In this document: positions 1-7,887 of the stretch, piece after piece
Position numbering within the stretch: the stretch's first letter is position 1
Layout: every line of letters starts with the position of its first letter
Position numbers and translations under genes: made by a program
Assembly (NCBI RefSeq): GCF_000143685.1
Contig: NC_014328.1
Coordinates: 2,170,001-2,234,000 of the forward strand
From: Clostridium ljungdahlii DSM 13528
Lineage (GTDB): Bacteria; Bacillota; Clostridia; Clostridiales; Clostridiaceae
Reading direction: 5' to 3'
DNA length: 64,000 bases
Notes under the pieces: generated by a model
What the model was told of the DNA's origin: nothing
The model's database searches: none
Seen by the model: the letters and a program-made list of their open reading frames with translations, nothing else

Positions 1-133
1 GTTGACCATTGCAAGCTGAGGGTGCAATTCTAGCTGCTTCTATACAGGCAACTAACTTTTCTTTTTCTACTTCTTTTTCTTTATAGTTTCTGCAGCTTTC
101 ACGTTGCTTGATTAAATCAAAATAATCAGTCAT
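1..133 (-). CDS. Nitroreductase-family protein, N-terminal 44 residues (cut by window start)
   Basis: Reading leftward from an ATG at 133 gives a protein beginning MTDYFDLIKQRESCRNYKEK and continuing to an IAPSACNGQ segment. The RES-CRNY start and the ARIAPSACN motif are typical of FMN-binding nitroreductases, which reduce nitro compounds, quinones or flavins with NAD(P)H. The ribosome site AAAGGGATG lies just upstream, and a good sigma-A promoter (170-198) supports this start. The rest of the gene lies outside the window, so substrate and length cannot be judged. Confidence 0.8.
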   Translation of the reverse strand, partial: MTDYFDLIKQRESCRNYKEKEVEKEKLVACIEAARIAPSACNGQ

Positions 134-169
134 AAATACATCCCTTTCATAATTTGTTCATTTAAGTCC

Positions 170-198
170 TTTATAATAATATAGTTTACGTTTGTCAA
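170..198 (-). promoter_or_regulatory. Sigma-A promoter of the nitroreductase gene
   Basis: On the minus strand, TTGACA (193-198) and TATAAA (170-175) are separated by exactly 17 bp and sit about 40 bp before the ATG at 133. Part of this sequence recurs at 29411-29440. Confidence 0.7.
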
Positions 199-225
199 GA
201 TATATTTACATTATAAAATAGCCTC

Positions 226-250
226 CTATGATATTTTGATTTTATCATAG
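226..250. terminator. Small inverted repeat, possible terminator of the formate dehydrogenase operon
   Basis: CTATGATA and TATCATAG form a perfect 8-bp stem with a 9-base loop, between the end of the MobB-like gene and the nitroreductase promoter. The U-tract is poor in the leftward direction, so termination activity is uncertain. Confidence 0.35.
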
Positions 251-334
251 AAAGCTATATTTTACAGACTTTTTATTATAGTCTCCTTTATCTTAAACAT
301 TGTTTACAGCTTTAGTAAATTTAAAATTATAGTA

Positions 335-892
335 TCATTTAATTATATTAGCTATCTCTTTTATTACTTTTTCAAAATTATCATTAAAATTATTTTCTAT
401 AATTATGTCAGCTTGATTTATAACCTCACTTGCTGACTTTCTCATTTGACTGTCTTTGGTATTTTTCATCATAACGAAAACACCTGGCTTAACAACTTTT
501 CGTAAGCTATTTGATTCACATACTATAAGAGCATTTTCAGGTATTTGGCTAATAAACGTATTAAATCCTTCGGAAATATTATTTTTTAATGTTTTTAACC
601 AGTAAACTTTTTCTGCTCCCGCAGCTAATAATAGGGAAGTATCTTTATTATTACCTGCATTTAATTCCTCTGTTATCTCAAAATTTCCTTTTAAATTTGA
701 ACATACCCCACAGCCTTCTCCTCCGTGTATGCATTTTCCGTTTTTATCTTGAATAGTTGTTACTTTTAGTGCTATCACTGGTTTAGTTAATTTATATTTA
801 TTTATTATTGAAATAGCAAGAGTAGTTTTTCCACTGTTTCTAGCAGTTGAACCGATTAAAATCATATTGGGTATAGTATACTTATTAGTCAC
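335..892 (-). CDS. MobB-like P-loop NTPase, last gene of formate dehydrogenase operon
   Basis: A 185-residue protein with a Walker A loop GSTARNSGKTTLA (about residues 14-26) and a CxxGxGCGVC cysteine group near residues 54-63. The fold type resembles MobB and related SIMIBI GTPases, which support molybdopterin guanine dinucleotide synthesis. Its position as last gene of an operon headed by a molybdo/tungsto formate dehydrogenase fits a role in finishing that enzyme's cofactor. The start is GTG, with GAGGTG about 10 bases upstream. The cysteine cluster is not part of classical MobB and could bind a metal or Fe-S cluster. The family call is from the P-loop and context only; the exact function is inferred. 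Confidence 0.6.
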   Translation of the reverse strand: MTNKYTIPNMILIGSTARNSGKTTLAISIINKYKLTKPVIALKVTTIQDKNGKCIHGGEGCGVCSNLKGNFEITEELNAGNNKDTSLLLAAGAEKVYWLKTLKNNISEGFNTFISQIPENALIVCESNSLRKVVKPGVFVMMKNTKDSQMRKSASEVINQADIIIENNFNDNFEKVIKEIANIIK

Positions 893-982
893 TATTTTTG
901 ATCACCTCTTTATCAATTAATATTTTAGGCATTTTAAAAGAAGTAACTAGTCAGTATGCTAGCTTATTTTCTTTCAAATACT

Positions 983-1168
983 TTAAAAGCATCCAAGCTG
1001 ACAACCTATGATCTTTATAGAATTTTCATTACATAACTTTCCTATATCCGAAATATTTATTTTTAATTTTTCTGATATTTTATAAGCATCAGAACATGCT
1101 AGACATTTCTTATCCTTATGTATTTTGCAGTAGCTCTCTATAATTTCCAATGTAATATTTTTGCCCAT
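983..1168 (-). CDS. Small conserved Cys-rich protein of formate dehydrogenase operon
   Basis: A 61-residue protein, MGKNITLEII..., with a KKCLACSDAYKI segment and the C-terminal motif IKIIGCQLGCF. The middle (AYKISEKLKINISDIGKLCNE) looks like a helix-turn-helix, and the cysteines suggest a metal- or cluster-responsive element. I chose the ATG at 1168 because GAAAGG lies 9 bases before it; an ATG three codons earlier sits on top of that ribosome site. I recall similar small proteins beside molybdoenzyme genes in anaerobes, but no function is established for this one. It lies between the ferredoxin gene and the MobB-like gene on the same strand. Confidence 0.65.
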   Translation of the reverse strand: MGKNITLEIIESYCKIHKDKKCLACSDAYKISEKLKINISDIGKLCNENSIKIIGCQLGCF

Positions 1169-1258
1169 TTTATTCATCCTTTCTCAATGCGCTTATTCGT
1201 TTGATTACTACCTACTTAAATATTAATAGTATAATCTCAATGCTATTCTTTATACAAT

Positions 1259-1297
1259 AACGTACCTAGATTTGATTTACCCAAATCTAGGTACGTT
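1259..1297. terminator. 15-bp perfect inverted repeat after the ferredoxin gene
   Basis: Arms 1259-1273 and 1283-1297 (AACGTACCTAGATTT and its complement) form a perfect stem with a 9-base loop. The U-run follows in the rightward direction; leftward the trailing sequence is only ATTGTAT. It may partly terminate the fdhA-ferredoxin transcript or stabilise its 3' end, lowering expression of the two distal genes. Confidence 0.55.
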
Positions 1298-1318
1298 TTT
1301 CCAAAACTGATTTAATTT

Positions 1319-1891
1319 TTATATGCTTTTATTTTCTAATAACTCTAAAGCATTGGATTGACGTTTATTTTTGATACTATTATTTATAACTTCTGGACTA
1401 ACTATGACGAAAGCATCAGCTGGACAAACTTCTACACAAGCTGGACCTTCAGGCCTGCCTGCACACAAATCACATTTATGTGCTGCCATAACTTCCTTAT
1501 TTTCACTTTCTTCTTTAGTAATTACATTTAAGATTTGTGTTTGCTTATGGCTATTTTTGTATTGTGGGGCCATATCCATGGCGCCAAATGGGCAAGCAAG
1601 CATACATATTTTACACCCAATACATAATTCTGTTTTTACAACAACTTTATTTTCTTGATGAACAATTGCACCTACCGGGCAAACATTTGCACAAGGTGAA
1701 TCATCACACTGCCTACATTGTATCGGCACGGTAACTTTTTCTGCCCGTATTAGATTGATACGAGGTGAAAAAGGAACACCTGCAGATCCTGCAGTAATTA
1801 CACTAACATCTAAATGTGCAGCTGCACAGGCAATTTCACAAGACTTACATCCAATGCACTTATTGGGATTTGCAACAACAAAGGTATTCAA
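1319..1891 (-). CDS. HydN/HycB-like ferredoxin with four [4Fe-4S] motifs, formate dehydrogenase partner
   Basis: A 190-residue electron-transfer protein with classic clusters: CIGCKSCEIAC near residue 12, CRQCDDSPCANVC, CIGCKICMLAC and CDLCAGRPEGPACVEVC. This is the architecture of HydN/HycB subunits that carry electrons between a formate dehydrogenase and a partner such as hydrogenase or ferredoxin. I place the start at a TTG (1889-1891), giving MNTFVVANPNKCIGC, because AAGGAGGT lies 7 bases upstream and the N-terminus matches the family. A longer reading frame continues upstream into fdhA but has no reason to be used. It sits 13 bp after the fdhA stop, so the two are surely co-transcribed. 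Confidence 0.88.
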   Translation of the reverse strand: MNTFVVANPNKCIGCKSCEIACAAAHLDVSVITAGSAGVPFSPRINLIRAEKVTVPIQCRQCDDSPCANVCPVGAIVHQENKVVVKTELCIGCKICMLACPFGAMDMAPQYKNSHKQTQILNVITKEESENKEVMAAHKCDLCAGRPEGPACVEVCPADAFVIVSPEVINNSIKNKRQSNALELLENKSI

Positions 1892-1904
1892 TATAATTAC
1901 CTCC

Positions 1905-4010
1905 TTAAGCGTCTTTACGCATACTCTTTTTACGGAAAATCTTGCGCTTTTGACATCCAAAATCTGAAAAATCTAATTTTTTTATCTTTACCGAGCAAAC
2001 TTTAAATTCAGGTGTTCCAGTAACAGGATCAGGGGCACTATTAGTCAAAATATTAGCTGGACTCTCAGTAAAATGGAAAGTAATAAATGTTAATCCCTCC
2101 GGTACCCTAGTTGTTACTTGTGCTTTTGTAATTAATGAGCCACGTCGTGTTGATGCACTAATTTCATCACCATCTTCAATATTAAGATTTTTTGCATCTG
2201 TAGGGTTAATTTCCAAAAATCCTTCTGGATCCGCACCATTTAGTCCCCAACAACGTCTCGTCATAGTCCCTGTATGGTAGTGAGTAACGATACGTCCAGT
2301 AGTCAGCATTAATGGATATTCTTTATCAGGAAGCTCAGCAGGTTCCCTATACTCAATTGGGGAAAACTTACCCAAACCACGGGAAAACTTACCAACATGC
2401 AAAATAGGTGTCCCAAGATGATTCTCATTTGGACATGGCCATGGAATGCCACCGTCCTCCAACCGTTTATAACTAATACCAGCATAACTTGGTGTTAAAG
2501 ATCTCATTTCATCAAATATATCTTCAGGAGAACTATAATCTGCTGGATAATCCATTGCATTCATGATATCCCTGAGTATTTGCCAATCTGGAAGACTATT
2601 ACCTATTGGCTCTACAGCCTTACGAATACGCTGCACTGTACGATCAGTACTACTAAAAGTTCCATCTTTTTCAGCATAGGATACGCCCGGAAGAACAACA
2701 TCAGCAACTTCAGCTGTTTCAGTTAAGAAAATATCTTGAACAACCAAAAAATCCAAATGTTTCAAGCAGTGTTCCACATGATTTATATCAGGGTCACTTC
2801 GCATTGGATTTTCACCAAATACATACAGCATTTTGACCTCATCTTTTTCAATTGCATTCAAGATAGACGGAATATTAAGTCCAACTTTATCGCTTAACTG
2901 AGCATTCCATGCTTTTTCAAATTTAGCTTTCACATCAGGATTAGTTACTGATTGGTAACCAGTGTAGACATTAGGCAAAGCTCCCATATCACATGCTCCT
3001 TGCACGTTATTCTGACCACGCAGAGGGTTAACTCCTCCTTTAGGCTTGCCAATATTACCAGTAAGCATCATAATATTTGCTGTAGATAGTACATTATCAA
3101 CACCAGTAGTATGCTGCGTAATACCCATAGTATAATACAAAGCAGCAGCATCAGCCTTAGCAATAATTCTTGCAGCTTCTATTATCTTGTCTGCTGGAAC
3201 CTTAGTTATACTTGATGTATACTTTGGCGTGAATTTCATTACAACTTCTTTGAAATCCTCAAAATTCTCAGTTCTTTCAGCAATAAATGCTTTATCAGCT
3301 AGTCCTTCTGTCAATATGACATATGACATTCCATTTAGAAGTGCTACATCTGTACCTGGTTTATGCCGCAGCCAAACATCAGCATGTAGTGCCACATCTG
3401 TTTTGCGGGGATCAGCCACTACGAGTTTAGTACCGCGTTCTTTAGCTTTTAGCATTTTAATACCAATTATAGGATGACATTCTGTGGTATTTGTACCAAT
3501 TGCAAAAATAGCATCTTCAGGTCCCATTTCATCAAGTTCATGTATTGAGTTTGTCATTGCTCCACTGCCAAATGCTGTGCCTAGACCAGACACTGTAGGA
3601 GCATGTCACAAACGGGCACAATGATCGACGTTATTAGTACCAATCACTGCGCGCATTAATTTTTGCATAAGATAGTTTTCTTCATTAGTACATCGTGCTG
3701 AACTAAAAGCTGCAACACTGTCAGAACCATATTCTTTTACAGTTTTTTTGATTTTAGAAACAATAAAGCCAATTGCTTCCTCCCATGTAACCTCAACCAG
3801 CTTTCCTGCTTTTCTTATCAAAGGACTAGTTAAACGATCTTTATGATGTACAAAGTCAAAACCAAAACGGCCTTTTGAGCAGAGCTTCCCTTGGTTTACT
3901 GAATTTGCATTATCATCTGGGGTTACACTAACAATTTTTCCATCTCTTACATTTAAGAAAAATGTGCATCCTGTTCCACAATAAGGACAAGTAGTTAGTA
4001 TACTTTTCAT
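1905..4010 (-). CDS. fdhA: Selenocysteine formate dehydrogenase, catalytic subunit
   Basis: This molybdo/tungstopterin enzyme interconverts formate and CO2. The gene reads through an in-frame TGA at 3606-3608 (codon 135), giving NVDHCARL-Sec-HAPTVSGLG, the active-site context of FdhF-type enzymes. The product is 701 residues. The N-terminus has the [4Fe-4S] motif CPYCGTGC plus LCSKG (Cys8, 11, 15, 44). The middle holds MLTGNIGKPKGGVNPLRGQN, and the C-terminal molydopterin dinucleotide-binding domain has TGRIVTHYHTGTMTRR. If the TGA is not marked as Sec, the gene is wrongly split into a 134-residue and a 562-residue piece. The ATG at 4010 follows AAAGGAGTG. It heads a leftward operon with ferredoxin, a small Cys-rich protein and a MobB-like protein. 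The Sec insertion genes are not in the window. Confidence 0.95.
3558..3603 (-). promoter_or_regulatory. Candidate SECIS hairpin of fdhA
   Basis: Immediately 3' of the UGA (3606-3608) on the coding strand, TGCTCC and GGAGCA (3598-3603 and 3558-3563) bracket an inner pairing of GTGtc with ggCAC. Bacterial SECIS elements sit directly after the UGA within the coding region, so position and shape fit. The exact fold was not computed. Confidence 0.5.
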
Positions 4011-4329
4011 ATTCTTACACTCCTTTCTTTAAGGTTAGGTATCTTAGTATTTTTAATTCCACTTTTACACAGTTTAACATTATGTCCAAAACTTAGTATA
4101 CTTCTTTTTAATTAAATTATAAATTTTTTAATTTATTCCTAAACTTACCATATAATAATATAATTTAAACAATTGAAAAAACTTTTAATGGTTAATATAG
4201 TAAATTTATTTCGAAATTTAGTAGAAATTATCTGTGTGAATATTATATCACAAAATAATCTAAGTGAAAATGGTTTCATAAAGCTTGCATTTTTATAATA
4301 TTCGAACACTTTTCAAAGATATAAAGTAA

Positions 4330-4452
4330 TATTGATCTTTATTTGAGCATTTTATTAGTATAAAATAATATATTGATCTTTATTTGAGCATTTTATTAGT
4401 ATAAAATAATATATTGATCTTTATTTGGGCATTTTGTTAATATAGAATAATA
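4330..4452. repeat. Three tandem 41-bp repeats, probable sigma-54 activator binding sites
   Basis: Three head-to-tail copies start at 4330, 4371 and 4412. The first two are identical and the third differs at a few bases. Each contains TATTGATCTTTATTTGAG followed by CATTTTATTA. A 41-bp period is close to four helical turns, so all copies face the same side of DNA. They lie about 100-220 bp upstream of a sigma-54 promoter, the usual place for enhancer-binding protein sites. A related three-copy array lies at 9369-9490. Confidence 0.7.
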
Positions 4453-4493
4453 TAATGAAATAACAATGCTAGTATTGCTACATTTACTATCAG

Positions 4494-4536
4494 TACTTAA
4501 TAATCAGTATATCATATATGTTCTGATTATTAAGTA
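4494..4536. promoter_or_regulatory. 14-bp inverted repeat followed by T-run, just upstream of sigma-54 promoter
   Basis: TACTTAATAATCAG (4494-4507) pairs with CTGATTATTAAGTA (4523-4536) across a 15-base loop, then TTTTTTATA. It ends 17 bp before the -24 element. A related repeat stands at the same place before the AOR at 9645. No rightward gene lies upstream here, so a plain terminator role is hard to explain; a regulator site or a terminator of a short enhancer transcript is possible. Confidence 0.55.
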
Positions 4537-4552
4537 TTTTTTATAAATATGT

Positions 4553-4569
4553 TTGGCACAATTTATGCT
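4553..4569 (+). promoter_or_regulatory. Sigma-54 (-24/-12) promoter of copy 0 module
   Basis: TTGGCACAATTTATGCT has GG at 4555-4556 and GC at 4567-4568 with exactly 10 bp between, the RpoN consensus spacing. The same sequence is found before the AOR at 9645. It now drives moaD and the thiF-like gene because the AOR between them has been deleted. Confidence 0.85.
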
Positions 4570-4595
4570 TTACTTTAAATATATATAATTGGGTA

Positions 4596-4632
4596 AATAG
4601 GATATACCTACAGAAGAAACATTAAATAAATT
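4596..4632 (+). pseudogene. Scar of a deleted AOR gene (3' end only)
   Basis: The stretch TACCTACAGAAGAAACATTA and the bases after it match the last codons of the AOR at 9645 (near 11409-11437) with one difference over about 28 bases. It lies 30 bp after a sigma-54 promoter that in the other copies drives AOR. The bases CTGTTTTTAA that follow match the hairpin found after AOR in the other copies. The simplest reading is a deletion of nearly the whole 1.8-kb AOR. Confidence 0.75.
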
Positions 4633-4654
4633 CTGTTTTTAAGGAGGTGTGAAT

Positions 4655-4879
4655 TTGAAAATAGAAGTTAGATTATTTGCTTATTTTAGAAAAGATAGAG
4701 ATAAAAAATTGTTTTTAGAATTTGACGAGCCTGTAACACCTGCGGATATATTTAAAAAGATAAATATTAAGGAAGAAGAAGTAGCTATTTTACTTATAAA
4801 TGGTAGAGACGGTAAAGCAAATACAGAACTTAATGACAATGATGTCTTATCATTGTTTCCACCAGTAGGAGGCGGTTAA
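4655..4879 (+). CDS. moaD: MoaD-type sulfur carrier (molybdopterin/tungstopterin synthase small subunit), copy 1
   Basis: A 74-residue ubiquitin-like protein starting MKIEVRLFAYFR and ending LSLFPPVGGG. The C-terminal Gly-Gly is adenylated by a MoeB/ThiF-type enzyme, then thiocarboxylated to supply sulfur to the pterin dithiolene. The TTG start at 4655 follows AAGGAGGTG by 7 bases; a GTG six bases earlier overlaps the ribosome site. The thiF-like gene follows 2 bp later, and its own ribosome site (AGGAGGCGG) is inside the codons for the Gly tail, so the two are translationally coupled. It is nearly identical to the copy at 24631. Its placement beside AOR copies suggests it serves the tungstopterin enzymes. 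Confidence 0.88.
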   Translation: MKIEVRLFAYFRKDRDKKLFLEFDEPVTPADIFKKINIKEEEVAILLINGRDGKANTELNDNDVLSLFPPVGGG

Positions 4880-4881
4880 AT

Positions 4882-5565
4882 TTGGAACGTTATGTTAGAA
4901 ATATGAAAACCTTATCAAAAGAAGAAAATGATACTTTAAAGAACTTTAAAGTTTGTGTTGTAGGCTGTGGAGGAATTGGTGGTTATGTTATTGAGATGCT
5001 TGGAAGAATAGGAATAGGAAGTATTACTGCAGTAGATGGAGACGTATTTGAAGAATCTAATTTAAATAGGCAAATACTTTCAAGTACAGATACTATAGGT
5101 TTTAGTAAAGCACTGGAAGCAAAGCTTAGAATGGAAAAAGTAAATCCATTAATAGAGGTAAAAGCACTAGAAAAAATGCTTACAGAAGATAATACTTGCA
5201 ATATTTTAAATAATAATGATGTGGTAGTAGATGCTCTTGACAGCATACCAGCGAGATTATTACTTCAACGTAGCTGCAAAAAACTTAATATACCAATGGT
5301 TCATGGAGCTATAGCAGGATGGTATGCTCAAATTACTACTATATTTCCAGGAGATGATACCTTAAACAAGATTTATAATGTAAATAAACAAACATCTAAA
5401 GGAATTGAAAAGGAAATGGGTAATCCATCATTTACGCCAGCTTTAGCAGCCTCAATTGAAGTAAGTGAAGTAATAAAAATTCTTTTAGGGAGAGGAGAAC
5501 TTTTAAGAAAAAAAATGGTCTTTATAGATCTTCTCTCAACTGAGTATGATATAATTCCGCTGTGA
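4882..5565 (+). CDS. ThiF/MoeB/HesA-type adenylyltransferase, copy 1
   Basis: A 227-residue E1-like protein with the nucleotide-binding loop VVGCGGIGGYVIEMLGRIGI, the acidic stretch VDGDVFEESNLNRQ and the catalytic-region DALDSIPARLLLQRSC. These activate the C-terminal glycine of MoaD-like carriers with ATP. It is shorter than full MoeB and lacks the paired CxxC zinc motifs, so HesA-like is a fair name. The start is TTG at 4882, two bases after the moaD stop. It is about 95 per cent identical to the protein at 24858 by eye. The pairing with MoaD gives high confidence that it works in sulfur transfer to the metal-binding pterin. Confidence 0.85.
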   Translation: MERYVRNMKTLSKEENDTLKNFKVCVVGCGGIGGYVIEMLGRIGIGSITAVDGDVFEESNLNRQILSSTDTIGFSKALEAKLRMEKVNPLIEVKALEKMLTEDNTCNILNNNDVVVDALDSIPARLLLQRSCKKLNIPMVHGAIAGWYAQITTIFPGDDTLNKIYNVNKQTSKGIEKEMGNPSFTPALAASIEVSEVIKILLGRGELLRKKMVFIDLLSTEYDIIPL

Positions 5566-5883
5566 TAAACAGGATTTTTGGTGATTCAGCACTTAGAAGG
5601 CGTTATACTTTAGAAAAAATATATAAGCAAGTATAATATTACAGGACTTCAAGTTTTTGATCCTAATGCTAAGCCTATGGAGATAAAACCAATGAGTATG
5701 TCATGAAAATGATGTGCTTTCCGTGTTTGAGAAGAAGGTCATTGCAAATATCAATAGAGTAAGGTATGTGCTTTTGGCATATGCCTATTTTTTATATATC
5801 TGTATTGGCAAAAACTTGACAAAATTAATGACACCTAGGTAAAAGGAAGGATGTCCAGTTATTGCAGGAAGGAGAGAACTGAT
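5566..5883. other. Intergenic stretch with degenerate coding remnants
   Basis: No intact gene. Short broken pieces such as ITGLQVFDPNAKPMEIKPM (near 5640-5700) look like former coding sequence, but I cannot name the parent. A terminator-like hairpin at 5762-5795 closes the moaD-thiF unit. A TTGACA at 5817 lacks a convincing -10 box. Confidence 0.4.
5762..5795 (+). terminator. Terminator after moaD-thiF copy 1
   Basis: AGGTATGTGC (5762-5771) pairs with GCATATGCCT (5777-5786) including two G-U pairs, with a 5-base loop, then ATTTTTTAT. Confidence 0.65.
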
Positions 5884-6666
5884 ATGAGATTAGAGATTAA
5901 AAACGCTATTTGCGGTTATGGTAGAAGCATTGTAGTAAAAAATATATCTATGAATGTAAGTTCGGGAGAAATATTATGCTTGTTAGGACCTAATGGTGTA
6001 GGAAAAACAACTTTCTTTAAGACTATATTAGGATTCTTAAAGTTAAAGGGTGGGGAAATACTTTTGGATGGAGAGAATATACATAATTGGTCTAGAAAGA
6101 AATTAGCTAAAACTATTGGCTATGTACCTCAGGCACATACACCTCCCTTTCCATTTAAAGTTTTTGATGTGGTATTGATGGGGAGGACTGCTCACCTTTC
6201 GACGTTTTCTTCTCCTACGAAAGAAGATATTGGCATTGCAGAAGAGGCTATAAATACTTTGAAAATATCCTATTTAAAAGACAAGATATATACGGAAATA
6301 AGTGGTGGGGAAAGGCAAATGGTTTTAATTGCTAGGGCTCTTGCTCAGCAGCCCAAAATGTTAATAATGGATGAACCAACTTCCAATTTGGATTTTGGAA
6401 ATCAGATTAGAGTACTAGAACAGATAAATAAGCTTTCTGAAAGAGGATTAGCAGTCGTTATGACTTCACATTTTCCAAATCATGCTTTTCTATGTTCCAC
6501 AAAAGTGGCACTTATGGAAAAAAACAATGTATTTACAGTAGGCAGTGTTAATGAGGTTGTAACAGAGGATATGCTTAAAAAAGCATATGGCATTGATGTA
6601 AAAATTGTAACTACAGTTGATTCAAATGGACAGCAAATCAAAGCCTGCGTACCTATGATTAACTGA
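5884..6666 (+). CDS. ABC transporter ATPase, FepC/BtuD type (metal or oxyanion uptake)
   Basis: A 260-residue ATPase with Walker A GPNGVGKTT, a Q-loop in YVPQAHTPPFPFKVFDVVLMGR, signature ISGGERQM and Walker B MLIMDEPTSNLD. The MGR-TAHLS segment is typical of ATPases of the FecCD/BtuCD importer family, which take up iron-siderophores, cobalamin or molybdate/tungstate (MolBCA). I choose the ATG at 5884, which follows GGAAGGAGAG; an ATG 33 bases earlier has no good ribosome site. It heads a three-gene set with a permease and a lipoprotein. Being enclosed by tungsten enzyme genes, tungstate or molybdate is a plausible substrate, but iron or cobalamin cannot be excluded. Confidence 0.9.
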   Translation: MRLEIKNAICGYGRSIVVKNISMNVSSGEILCLLGPNGVGKTTFFKTILGFLKLKGGEILLDGENIHNWSRKKLAKTIGYVPQAHTPPFPFKVFDVVLMGRTAHLSTFSSPTKEDIGIAEEAINTLKISYLKDKIYTEISGGERQMVLIARALAQQPKMLIMDEPTSNLDFGNQIRVLEQINKLSERGLAVVMTSHFPNHAFLCSTKVALMEKNNVFTVGSVNEVVTEDMLKKAYGIDVKIVTTVDSNGQQIKACVPMIN

Positions 6667-6723
6667 AATATTTTACATTAAAGAGATGTTTTTACAAATA
6701 GGATAGGAGTAGGAGGCTGTTTC

Positions 6724-7761
6724 ATGCAAGCATCAAAAGAAAAAAGTGTAAAAAAAAACAATATAATATCTATAAAAATTATACTTATCATGCTGGTCCT
6801 TTTTATATTTTTGATTTCATTTACTATGGGAAGGTATTCAGTATCGCTTAAAGATCTTTTTTATATATTTTATGCAAAGATATTTGGATTACCTCAAACC
6901 TGGTCTGAAAATGTTGATACTGTATTATTTAAAATAAGATTACCAAGGATTATAGCTGCGTTATTAATTGGTTCTTCACTTTCAGTAGCTGGGACTACAT
7001 ATCAATGCCTATTTAAAAATCCTATGGTTTCTCCTGATATATTAGGTGCTTCAGCAGGTGCTGGTTTTGGTGCTGCCATGGGACTTTTAGTATCTTTTAA
7101 TATGGCAGGAGTACAATTTCTTGCTTTTGCCTTTGGTATGGGAGCAGTTCTTATTACTTATGCTGTTAGTAAGGTTATTGGACGTAGTAATAATACAACT
7201 TTAATATTGGTACTTACGGGTATAGTGGTATCATCCCTTTTTCAATCCCTTATTTCTTTAACAAAATATGTAGCTGATCCAGACAGTAAACTTCCAGCAA
7301 TAACGTTCTGGCTTATGGGTGGACTTTCTACCATAACCTTTAAAGAAATTCATATTCTTTTAATTGCATTTATTATAGGAGTTGTTCCAATTTTATTATT
7401 GAGATGGAAGTTAAATGTTATTTCTTTTGGTGAGGAAGAAGCAAAATCACTAGGAATAAATACAGATAGAATGAGAATTATTTTAATATTTTGTTCCACT
7501 TTATTAACTGCTGCCTCTGTTTCTATGGCTGGAATAATTGGATGGGTAGGTTTGGTTATTCCTCATGTGACTAGGATGATTGTAGGTCCTAATTATAAAG
7601 ATCTTTTACCAGGTTCTATATTAATTGGAGGCGCTTATCTTCTTTTAATTGATAACATTTCTCGTACCATATTTTCTATGGAAATACCACTAGGTATTTT
7701 AACGTCATTAATAGGCGCACCATTCTTTATAAGTATTTTATTTAAAGGAAGGAGGCAGTAA
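6724..7761 (+). CDS. FecCD/BtuC-type permease subunit of metal ABC transporter
   Basis: A 345-residue integral membrane protein with about ten hydrophobic helices. Family signatures include RLPRIIAALLIGSSLSVAGT, YQCLFKNPMVSPDILG near residues 90-105, and GIIGWVGLVIPHVTRMIVGP near 270-290, which contacts the ATPase. It forms a homodimeric channel with two copies of the upstream ATPase. The gene starts 57 bp after the ATPase gene with GTAGGAGG upstream. The family is certain; the cargo is not determined by sequence motifs I can read. Confidence 0.9.
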   Translation: MQASKEKSVKKNNIISIKIILIMLVLFIFLISFTMGRYSVSLKDLFYIFYAKIFGLPQTWSENVDTVLFKIRLPRIIAALLIGSSLSVAGTTYQCLFKNPMVSPDILGASAGAGFGAAMGLLVSFNMAGVQFLAFAFGMGAVLITYAVSKVIGRSNNTTLILVLTGIVVSSLFQSLISLTKYVADPDSKLPAITFWLMGGLSTITFKEIHILLIAFIIGVVPILLLRWKLNVISFGEEEAKSLGINTDRMRIILIFCSTLLTAASVSMAGIIGWVGLVIPHVTRMIVGPNYKDLLPGSILIGGAYLLLIDNISRTIFSMEIPLGILTSLIGAPFFISILFKGRRQ

Positions 7762-7887
7762 TATGAAACTAAAAATTATTGTAGTTCTAATAAGCTAGTA
7801 TACTTAATAGAAATATTTTAAATAAACTGGTAAAACAAAAATAATACATAATTTAGTACAATTTTTATCATGAAAGGATGTATAAAA

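Noticed and set aside
1892..1960. Longer start for the ferredoxin gene, overlapping fdhA
   Set aside because: The 23 extra codons lie in the fdhA 3' end, and a strong AAGGAGGT site points to the TTG at 1891.
1371..2005. Several plus-strand open frames of 63-95 codons
   Set aside because: They are shadows of the minus-strand ferredoxin and fdhA genes, with no ribosome sites and no family features.
3604..3612. fdhA as two genes or a pseudogene because of the stop at 3606-3608
   Set aside because: The stop is TGA exactly at the known selenocysteine position, and both sides are intact in one frame.
4330..4452. 41-bp repeats as CRISPR or origin iterons
   Set aside because: The repeats abut without spacers, and the location upstream of a sigma-54 promoter with a matching array elsewhere fits enhancer sites better; no rep or dnaA-type gene is near.
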